From Chroococcus sp. CMT-3BRIN-NPC107 (GTDB lineage: Bacteria; Cyanobacteriota; Cyanobacteriia; Cyanobacteriales; Chroococcidiopsidaceae): a stretch of DNA of 33,318 bases. Positions 26,969 to 33,318 of this stretch are shown here, piece after piece. The notes under the pieces were generated by a model. That model was not told the DNA's origin. It searched no databases and saw only the letters and a program-made list of their open reading frames with translations. A program made the position numbers and the translations under genes. Positions within the stretch are counted from its first letter, which is position 1, and each line of letters opens with the position of its first letter. Location of the stretch: assembly GCA_019359635.1 (NCBI GenBank), contig JAHHGY010000040.1, positions 1 to 33,318 on the forward strand, written 5' to 3'.

Positions 26969-27886
26969 ATGAGTCATAAATCTGCCCGTTCTTACGCTAT
27001 TTTATCCATTGCCGCCGCGATCGCAACTATAGCTCTAAAGTTTGGCGCTTACTTGCTCACCAATTCTGTAAGTTTATTTTCCGACGCAGCCGAATCGGTT
27101 GTAAACTTAGTCGCCGCCGTTTTTGCAGTGTGGGCGCTGTCTCTAGCCGCCCAGCCCCCAGACGAAGAACACACTTTTGGTCATTCTAAAGCTGAATATT
27201 TTTCTAGCGGCTTAGAAGGGGCATTAATCTTAATCGCTGCGTTGAGCATTGGGATAGCAGCTATAGATAGGTTAATCCATCCTCAACCTGTAGAAAAAGT
27301 AGACATTGGCTTAATTCTTTCTTTAGTTGCTACGGTTATTAATGGCGGAGTAGCAGTAATTTTGTTACGGGCGGGAAAACGATTAAGATCGATTACTTTA
27401 AGAGCAGACGCGCATCATTTGCTTACAGATGTTTGGACTTCGGTGGGGGTTGTTGTAGGTTTATTGCTAGTACAACTAACAGGCTGGCTAATTTTAGATC
27501 CAATTATTGCTATAGTTGTCGCCGCCAATATAGTTTGGGCAGGTTTTAGACTTTTAAAAGAAACCGGGTATGGCATCATGGATACCGCTTTACCCCTATC
27601 CGAGCAAAAAATTATTACCGACTTACTAGCACCTTATTACGATCGCCAAGGGATATTATTTCACGCTATGCGATCGCGCGTGGCAGGTTCGCGCCGCTTC
27701 GTTTCTTTTCACATCCTTGTCCCTGGAGAATGGACGGTGCAGCGCGGACACGATTTGTGTGACGAAATTGAAGTCGCAATTAGTAGGGCTTTACCCAGCA
27801 CTCACATCATTACCCATTTAGAACCATTAGAAGATCCTATATCGTGGCAAGATCAAGGACTAGACCGCTTATCTGACAATAGTTAA
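26969..27886 (+). CDS. Cation diffusion facilitator family transporter
   Basis: This 305-residue inner-membrane antiporter should export divalent metals such as zinc, iron, cobalt or manganese in exchange for protons. About six hydrophobic segments precede a cytoplasmic C-terminal domain (from about residue 205). Visible family motifs are SLFSDAAESVVN (35-46), HTFGHSKAEYFSSGLEG, and the transport-site HxxxD in ADAHHLLTD (His150, Asp154). In my alignment the position of the first TM2 aspartate of E. coli YiiP is Ser35 while the second is Asp39, so the metal site may differ. Metal specificity cannot be read. It follows the methyltransferase gene by 9 bp. Confidence 0.93.
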   Translation: MSHKSARSYAILSIAAAIATIALKFGAYLLTNSVSLFSDAAESVVNLVAAVFAVWALSLAAQPPDEEHTFGHSKAEYFSSGLEGALILIAALSIGIAAIDRLIHPQPVEKVDIGLILSLVATVINGGVAVILLRAGKRLRSITLRADAHHLLTDVWTSVGVVVGLLLVQLTGWLILDPIIAIVVAANIVWAGFRLLKETGYGIMDTALPLSEQKIITDLLAPYYDRQGILFHAMRSRVAGSRRFVSFHILVPGEWTVQRGHDLCDEIEVAISRALPSTHIITHLEPLEDPISWQDQGLDRLSDNS

Positions 27887-28497
27887 GCCGAGTTTTGGGT
27901 CACGATAAAGTTGCGAATTAAAGCTATAACTTCAGGGCGAATTTCATGGCCCATATCAAATTCTTGATATTGCACTTTCGCGCCCATAGCTTGTAAATTA
28001 TCTCGCGCTTTTTGGGCTGCACTTAGGGGAACTACAGAGTCTTGTCTACCATGTACGAGCAAAATCGGTGCAATTGCACTATTTGGTGATTCTGTAATCG
28101 GATGCAAATAACCGCTTAATGCCACCAAACCCGCCAATGGTAAATGCAAGCCGACATCTAACGTCATCGCCGCACCTTGGGAAAAACCGCTTAAAATTGT
28201 TCGATTTAGGGGAACTCCCGTATCTTTTGCTAAAGAAAGCAGCCAATCGTTGAGTAGTTGCTTGCTTTGATAATAGCCTTGATTATTTTTTTGAAAATCG
28301 TACCAGGCTTTACCACCAGCCACTTGAGGATGATTAAAAGGCGCATCTGGCAAAACAAACTGATAATCGGGCAAATTTAAAAAAGGTACAACGGTTGCCA
28401 AATCTTGAGCATTTGCACCCCAGCCGTGTAAAACCACAATTAGTCCCGCAGGTTCTTGGCTTGTAGTGGGCGGAACATTAATAACTTGTAAAGGCAG
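27883..28497 (-). CDS. Alpha/beta hydrolase (phospholipase/carboxylesterase family), probable CTG start
   Basis: This serine hydrolase of the Abhydrolase_2 type acts on ester substrates. The catalytic triad is visible as Ser in GFSQGAAM, Asp in HGRQDSVVPL and His in MGHEIRPEV. HGWGANAQD near the N-terminus carries the oxyanion-hole region. The first ordinary start in frame is a GTG at 28437, but it would remove the first beta strand (LPLQVINVPPTTS then EPAGLIVV). The frame stays open to an upstream stop at 28525-28527 with no ATG, GTG or TTG. AGGAG at 28505-28509 lies seven bases before a CTG at 28497, so I favour that start, giving about 204 residues. The 3' end overlaps the convergent transporter gene by four bases. 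Confidence 0.78.
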   Translation of the reverse strand: MPLQVINVPPTTSQEPAGLIVVLHGWGANAQDLATVVPFLNLPDYQFVLPDAPFNHPQVAGGKAWYDFQKNNQGYYQSKQLLNDWLLSLAKDTGVPLNRTILSGFSQGAAMTLDVGLHLPLAGLVALSGYLHPITESPNSAIAPILLVHGRQDSVVPLSAAQKARDNLQAMGAKVQYQEFDMGHEIRPEVIALIRNFIVTQNSA

Positions 28498-28504
28498 AGA
28501 CTTT

Positions 28505-28515
28505 CTCCTATTATA
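28505..28515 (-). promoter_or_regulatory. TATAAT abutting AGGAG before the hydrolase
   Basis: On the minus strand TATAAT (28510-28515) is followed directly by AGGAG (28505-28509). AGGAG is well spaced for the CTG at 28497. If TATAAT is a real -10 box, the transcript would begin near the start codon and be nearly leaderless. The two readings compete. Confidence 0.4.
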
Positions 28516-28587
28516 AAAATTCTCTTAATCTATTGTAATAATAACTAATTCCTCGCACTTAGTATTTTTAAAACAAAACTCTAATAT

Positions 28588-30126
28588 ATGGCACGTTTAG
28601 CACTTCTCAGCGTATCTGACAAAACCGGACTTATTGACTTTGCTCGGACATTGGTTGAAGAATTTAGTTTTGATATTATTAGCAGTGGTGGAACCGCTAA
28701 AGCCCTACTAGCGGCAGGAATTTCTGTCACCAAAGTTGCTGATTATACGGGTTCTCCAGAAATTCTAGGCGGGAGAGTAAAAACTTTACATCCTCGGATT
28801 CACGGCGGTATTTTGGCGCGGCGCGATGTACCTCAAGACTTAGCAGAACTAGAAAATAATCAAATTCGTCCCATCGATTTAGTTGTAGTCAATTTATATC
28901 CTTTCGAGGAAACGATCGCCAAACCAGAGGTAACTTTAGCTGAAGCCATCGAACAAATAGATATTGGCGGCCCAACTTTAATTCGCGCCTCTGCCAAAAA
29001 CTACGCTCATGTTACCATTCTCAGCAGTCCTACAAACTACGATTCTTATTTGGAGCAGTTGCGCCAAAATCAGGGGGAAGTATCGCTAGAATTTCGGCAA
29101 CAGTGCGCTCAACAAGCATTTTTACATACAGCTGCTTACGATCGCGCGATCGCGCAAGCGCTGACTGGTCAGTTCGCATCTTATCTAGGTAAAGAAAGTT
29201 TTACCCTGACAGGACAAACATTACAACCCTTGCGTTACGGTGAAAACCCCCACCAATCTGCCGCTTGGTATCAAACAGGCGATACGCCTACAGGTTGGGC
29301 AACAGCAAGTATATTACAAGGCAAAGAACTTAGCTATAACAACTTAGTCGATTTAGAAGCCGCACAGCGCATAGTTAGCGAGTTTACAGATACCCCCGCC
29401 GCCGTAATTATCAAGCATACAAATCCTTGCGGGGTGGCTTTGGCAGATAGTTTAGTAGAAGCTTATAACAAAGCTTTCAACGCCGATTCTGTGTCAGCTT
29501 TTGGGGGAATTGTAGCGTTAAATCGTCCTATAGATGCGGCTACAGCTACCGCCCTAACTCAAACTTTTCTAGAATGCGTAGTTGCGCCCGATATTGAAGC
29601 CCAAGCAAAAGAAATTATTGCAGCAAAGTCTAAACTTAGAGTTTTACTTTTACCTGATAACACCACTATTAAGCAGACAGTAAAAGTAATCGCTGGTGGT
29701 TTTTTAGTTCAAGACGCGGATAATGACATTGCCGATTCTAGCACTTGGCAAGTAGTGAGCGACTTCACTCCTAGTCCTGACGAATTAGCCGAATTACTTT
29801 TTGCTTGGAATGTTTGCAAGCACGTCAAATCAAATGCGATCGTTGTTACAAAAAATCGTACCACTACAGGAATCGGGGCGGGACAAATGAACCGCGTAGG
29901 CTCTGTAAAAATTGCTTTAGAGCAGGCAGGAAAGAGCGCCAAGGGGGGTTTTCTTGCCAGCGATGGTTTTTTTCCCTTTGACGACTCCGTAAGAGCCGCC
30001 GCCGCCGCCGGGATAAATGCGATCGTTCAACCAGGGGGAAGTATGCGCGACGTAGATTCTATCAAAGCCGCTAACGAACTAGGGTTAATTATGGTATTAA
30101 CTGGGATTCGACACTTTTTGCATTAG
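28588..30126 (+). CDS. purH: Bifunctional AICAR transformylase/IMP cyclohydrolase
   Basis: Carries out the last two steps of de novo purine synthesis: formylation of AICAR with 10-formyl-tetrahydrofolate and ring closure to IMP. The 512-residue length is standard. The N-terminal cyclohydrolase domain (MARLALLSVSDKTGLIDFA, GGRVKTLHPRIHGGIL) is followed by the transformylase domain with RYGENPHQSAAWY, KHTNPCGVALAD, SAFGGIVALNRP and a DGFFPFDDSV C-terminal region. It reads divergently from the hydrolase gene with about 90 bp between them and converges on the DUF1622 gene with a 21-bp gap. No regulatory motif is clear. Confidence 0.98.
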   Translation: MARLALLSVSDKTGLIDFARTLVEEFSFDIISSGGTAKALLAAGISVTKVADYTGSPEILGGRVKTLHPRIHGGILARRDVPQDLAELENNQIRPIDLVVVNLYPFEETIAKPEVTLAEAIEQIDIGGPTLIRASAKNYAHVTILSSPTNYDSYLEQLRQNQGEVSLEFRQQCAQQAFLHTAAYDRAIAQALTGQFASYLGKESFTLTGQTLQPLRYGENPHQSAAWYQTGDTPTGWATASILQGKELSYNNLVDLEAAQRIVSEFTDTPAAVIIKHTNPCGVALADSLVEAYNKAFNADSVSAFGGIVALNRPIDAATATALTQTFLECVVAPDIEAQAKEIIAAKSKLRVLLLPDNTTIKQTVKVIAGGFLVQDADNDIADSSTWQVVSDFTPSPDELAELLFAWNVCKHVKSNAIVVTKNRTTTGIGAGQMNRVGSVKIALEQAGKSAKGGFLASDGFFPFDDSVRAAAAAGINAIVQPGGSMRDVDSIKAANELGLIMVLTGIRHFLH

Positions 30127-30147
30127 ACCTTCGATCCAAAGATTCAA

Positions 30148-30639
30148 CTAACTACGTTCTTGGTCTTTAAAACTACTCTTTTCTACCTGACTAATTTCTT
30201 GCTCTAAAAAATAATTAAGTAAAGTTCTTAGAAGCACGATCGCTCCTAAGTTTAAAATATCCTGGCGCGTGGGTGCTACGGCGGTGCGGAGAATATCACT
30301 AGCAACGGTAAATTCTAGCCCCAAAGTCAGCACTCGTCCTAATTTTAGGCGGATAGATTCAGTAGAATCGTAATGCTGCTTAGAACGGGAAAACAACTGG
30401 CGCAAATAGGTACTAATTGCGCGGATGATTGCACCCCCAATTACTAAAGCGGCGGCAATTTCTGCTCCTACGGCGAAGTAGCTAACTAATACCTTAAGCC
30501 CTGATTCTAAAGGGTTTATAGTTTCTTCTGAAACGTTAGACGATTCTATATTTAAACTTAAAAGCAGTACCAAACCAAAAATCAATGATATTGGTAGCAG
30601 AATATTAGCTAAAGAATCGCGCGAATTCTCTTGTTTCAT
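30148..30639 (-). CDS. DUF1622 family membrane protein
   Basis: This protein of about 163 residues has an N-terminal hydrophobic segment (ILLPISLIFGLVLLLSL), a second one (VSYFAVGAEIAAALVIGGAII) and a third near the C-terminus (LNLGAIVLLRTLLNYFL). The pattern RLKLGRVLTLGLEFTVASDILRT followed by VLLRTLLNYFLEQEI is typical of DUF1622, a family of small integral membrane proteins without known function. An in-frame ATG at 30687 would add 16 basic residues, and neither start has a clear Shine-Dalgarno sequence. The extra N-terminal transmembrane helix makes it longer than the minimal family members. Confidence 0.82.
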   Translation of the reverse strand: MKQENSRDSLANILLPISLIFGLVLLLSLNIESSNVSEETINPLESGLKVLVSYFAVGAEIAAALVIGGAIIRAISTYLRQLFSRSKQHYDSTESIRLKLGRVLTLGLEFTVASDILRTAVAPTRQDILNLGAIVLLRTLLNYFLEQEISQVEKSSFKDQERS

Positions 30640-30823
30640 TCTTTTGTATAAATTGTTGCTTCTAACTAACCGCCGATTTGTACGCATTAGAGCTAGTAAT
30701 TGGCATTAAGTTTTCTTAAGTCGGTAGGTTGTAAATAATTTAGACAACGCCGCAGAAAGTACAACCAATTTAGTAGCAGTTGGGCATACTGGAGTAAATC
30801 CATTGATTACTCGTAGCTTTTTC
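30640..30823. other. Divergent intergenic region before the restriction-modification gene
   Basis: This 184-bp gap separates the DUF1622 gene from the plus-strand restriction-modification pseudogene. I see no hairpin or other distinct signal. Confidence 0.35.
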
Positions 30824-33228
30824 ATGACAGATAAAAAATTATCACCACGACAAGCATTAAATAAAGCGTTCCTCAAGGTTAAGCCAATTAGAGAAAATAT
30901 TGAAACTTTCAAGACTAACTTAATTAAACTACTTAACCAAATTAATGAGGCTGAATCAGAGGAATTTCATAAAAATCTTGTTGCTGATTTTTTAAAGAAT
31001 ACCTATTATAGTCCAAGTCATTTTATCAATACTCAAGGGCGTAATGACCTAGTTATTCATAATGGCAAAGATGCTAAAAGCAGTATTGGTGTAATTGTGG
31101 AAGCCAAGAAGCCAACAAATAAAGGCGAGATGCTGGCGGTTGACAATCTCAATACTAAGGCTTTTCAGGAATTGGTTTTGTACTTTTTGCGAGAAAGAAT
31201 TACAGGCAATAATCTTGAAATTAGATATTTAATTGCAAATAATATTTACAGGTGGTTTATTTTTGATGCAACGGTTTTTGAACAGCTATTTGTCCAAGAC
31301 AAAGCACTGGTAAAGCAATTTATTGATTTTGAAGCCGGGAGACTGAGTGGTAAAAAAACAGATTTTTTCTATAAAGAAGTTGCAGAAAATGCGATCGCAC
31401 TCATCGAAAAGGAGATCGTGTTTACGCATTTTGATATCCGCGACTACGACGGGTTTTTGAGGAATAGTGACGAGGAAAGCGATCGTCAACTGATTGCGTT
31501 ATTTAAGCTACTTTCGCCAGAACATTTATTAAAATTGCCTTTTGCTAACGATAGCAACAGACTGGACAAGGCTTTTTATAACGAGTTATTGTATATCATC
31601 GGTTTGACGGAAACAAAGGAAGGTAGCAAAAAGCTGATCGGACGAAGAAAAGAAAGCGATCGCTTTGCAGGTTCTTTGATTGAAAATGCCATTAATCAGC
31701 TTGATAGTTTAGACAAAATTTCCCAACTAGATAATCTTGCACAGGGCGATACTTACCAAGACAAACTTTTCAATGTTGGCTTAGAATTGGTAATTACTTG
31801 GATAAATCGAGTTCTTTTCCTGAAATTATTAGAAGCGCAATTAATCAAATATCATAAAGGCGATAATTTTTTTACATTTTTAAGCTTGACAAAGATTAAG
31901 GACTATGCTGATCTAGATAGGCTTTTCTTTGATGTATTAGCTCGTAAACTAAGCGATCGCAATGCAAGTATAAAAGATATTTTTGCTAATGTTCCTTATT
32001 TAAATAGTTCGCTGTTTGAGATAACCGATATAGAACAGAAAGCCATTGTTATTAGCAATCTTAGAGATGAGAATCTTTCTATTTTTGCATCTAGTGTTTT
32101 GAAAGATAGCAATGGCAAAAGGAGAATTGGTAATCTTAATACTTTAGAATATCTCTTTGAATTTCTCAATGCTTATGACTTTAGTAGTGAAGGTTCGGAG
32201 GAAATTCAAGAAGAAAATAAAACACTAATTAATGCTTCGGTGCTTAGGTTAATTTTTGAGAAAATTAACGGTTATAAAGATGGTTCTTTCTTTACACCGG
32301 GCTTTATTACAATGTATATGTGCCGCGAGACAATTCGTAAGGCAATAGTGCAGAAATTTAATGAATTTAACGGCTGGGATTGTCAAAATATCGATCAACT
32401 GGATGAAAAAATTACAGACAAAAAAGCAGCTAACAAAATTATTAATAGTTTAAAAATTTGCGATCCGGCGGTGGGTTCAGGTCACTTTTTAGTTTCGGCT
32501 CTAAATGAAATAATTACAATCAAAAGTGAACTAAAAATTCTGCTTGATAGAAATGGAAAAACGCTAAGAGATTATCAAGTTGAAGTTGCTAATGATGAGT
32601 TGATTGTCATTGATGATGATGGAAAATTATTTGAATACAATCCAAAAATTAAGGAAAGCCAGCGTATACAAGAGACGCTTTTCACGAGAAACAAACAATT
32701 ATTGAAAACTGTCTATTTGGTGTAGATATTAACCCAAATTCAGTAAAGATTTGTCGTTTGCGGCTATGGATTGAGCTTTTAAAAAATGCTTATTATCGGG
32801 TAGAAAGTAATTGCACGGAGTTGGAGACTCTGCCAAATATTGATATTAATATAAAGTGCGGTAATTCTTTGATTAGTCGGTTTGCGTTGGATACTGATTT
32901 GCGACTAGCTTTAAATAAAAGCAAACACAGTATAGATAGTTATAGAAATGCTGTGCAAACTTACCGCAATGCTGAAAGTAAAGAGCAGAAGCGGAAAATG
33001 GAAAGATTAATTAAAGATATCAAAGGTAGTTTTAAGACAACGCTGCAAGGAATCGATCCAAATAAAACCAAATTAAGAAATTTAGAAGGTGAAATTAACG
33101 GTTTGGAACAGCCATTGTTAGTTGAGGAAACAAAAGCAGCTAAAAAAGCGCGGGAACAAAAGATCGCCAAGTTAAATAATGAAATTGATAAACTAATACC
33201 AATTCTTTATAAAGCTGCGCTAAAGTAG
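30824..33228 (+). pseudogene. Broken type IIG-like restriction-modification protein
   Basis: The gene encodes the N-terminal part of a single-chain restriction endonuclease and adenine methyltransferase. The protein starts MTDKKLSPRQALNKAFL. A PD-(D/E)xK-like nuclease core is visible (Asp75 in RNDLVIHN, Glu93-Ala-Lys95 in VEAKKP). Methyltransferase motif I is DPAVGSGHF (Asp547). The frame breaks near 32680 in the run CTTTTC. One extra T would restore ETLFHEKQTIIENCLFGVDI and NPNSVKICRLRLWIELLKNA, which joins the downstream frame. That frame ends at 33228, before the catalytic NPPY motif, where an IS630-like gene begins. Both lesions should abolish modification. HIP1 octamers show that the gene is not a recent arrival. 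Confidence 0.85.
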
Positions 33229-33318
33229 GTAAACGTGTGCGGAAGGTAAGAGTGATGGGTCGTCCGTTCCAAGTAGAGATAGTTGAAAGCCAAGAAAAGT
33301 TAGAGAAAGACCTCAAAC
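33226..33318 (+). mobile_element. Left end of a probable IS630-family insertion sequence
   Basis: Restriction-modification homology appears to end around 33225, and a transposase start follows within 30 bp. IS630-type elements insert at TA, and TA occurs at 33221, 33226 and 33230. The terminal inverted repeat cannot be confirmed because the right end is off-window, so the exact boundary is a guess. Confidence 0.5.
33255..33318 (+). CDS. IS630-like transposase, N-terminal fragment cut by the window edge
   Basis: The 21 visible residues read MGRPFQVEIVESQEKLEKDL followed by Lys. This resembles the start of IS630-family helix-turn-helix transposases, in which a similar MxRPF..EI.ES.EEL segment precedes the DNA-binding domain. 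GGAAGG at 33241-33246 is a suitable ribosome-binding site eight bases upstream. The catalytic DDE domain is outside the window, so the family call rests on the N-terminus alone. Confidence 0.6.
   Translation, partial: MGRPFQVEIVESQEKLEKDLK

Noticed and set aside
1..33318. CRISPR array, tRNA or rRNA genes
   Set aside because: No regularly spaced repeats and no recognisable tRNA or rRNA sequence were found by reading. HIP1 octamers are scattered singly and are not an array.
30824..33318. A new defence island at the right edge
   Set aside because: Only one broken restriction-modification gene and an insertion element are visible. No second defence gene lies within the window.

Overview
The window is chromosomal DNA from a cyanobacterium. 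The octamer GCGATCGC (HIP1) recurs through most of it, and the gene set is cyanobacterial: a fbp-tal-zwf-opcA block, a DUF3352 protein, an RRM-type RNA-binding protein, a PEP-CTERM protein and an adenosylcobalamin-dependent ribonucleotide reductase carrying an intein. I cannot name the species from sequence alone.

Left part (1-7098, all minus strand): fbp, tal, zwf and opcA run in order, followed 18 bp later by a cobyrinic acid a,c-diamide synthase gene (cobB/cbiA). The first four are enzymes or the activator of sugar-phosphate metabolism and the oxidative pentose phosphate pathway, which supplies NADPH in the dark. The fifth belongs to cobalamin biosynthesis. A terminator from an off-window plus-strand gene lies at the extreme left.

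Middle left (7209-15014, all minus strand): a six-gene exopolysaccharide cluster. In transcription order it has two GT2 glycosyltransferases, a GT4 glycosyltransferase, a WecG/TagA-type transferase, a polyprenyl-phosphate glycosylphosphotransferase and an O-antigen ligase/polymerase-like membrane protein with a TPR-like C-terminus. Together they could start, extend and polymerise or ligate a lipid-linked glycan. The two GT2 genes lack HIP1 and look more AT-rich, which suggests more recent arrival.

Middle (15222-19642, minus strand): an RRM protein with a strong terminator, a small protein of unknown function, and class II ribonucleotide reductase (nrdJ). The reductase is interrupted by a 386-residue LAGLIDADG intein placed directly before the presumed radical cysteine.

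Right part (19995-30687, both strands): a DUF3352 protein, mscL, a PEP-CTERM secreted protein whose sorting tail is put out of frame by an 8-bp tandem duplication, a di-heme cytochrome c peroxidase-like protein, a methyltransferase plus cation efflux pair, an alpha/beta hydrolase with no ordinary start codon, purH, and a DUF1622 membrane protein.

Right edge (30824-33318): a decaying type IIG-like restriction-modification gene. It has a one-base frameshift and then stops where an IS630-like transposase gene begins and runs off the window. The most interesting points are the frameshifted PEP-CTERM tail, the intein at the nrdJ active site, the restriction-modification gene with two lesions, and the apparent CTG start. 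I found no CRISPR array, tRNA, rRNA or clearly new multi-gene defence system.
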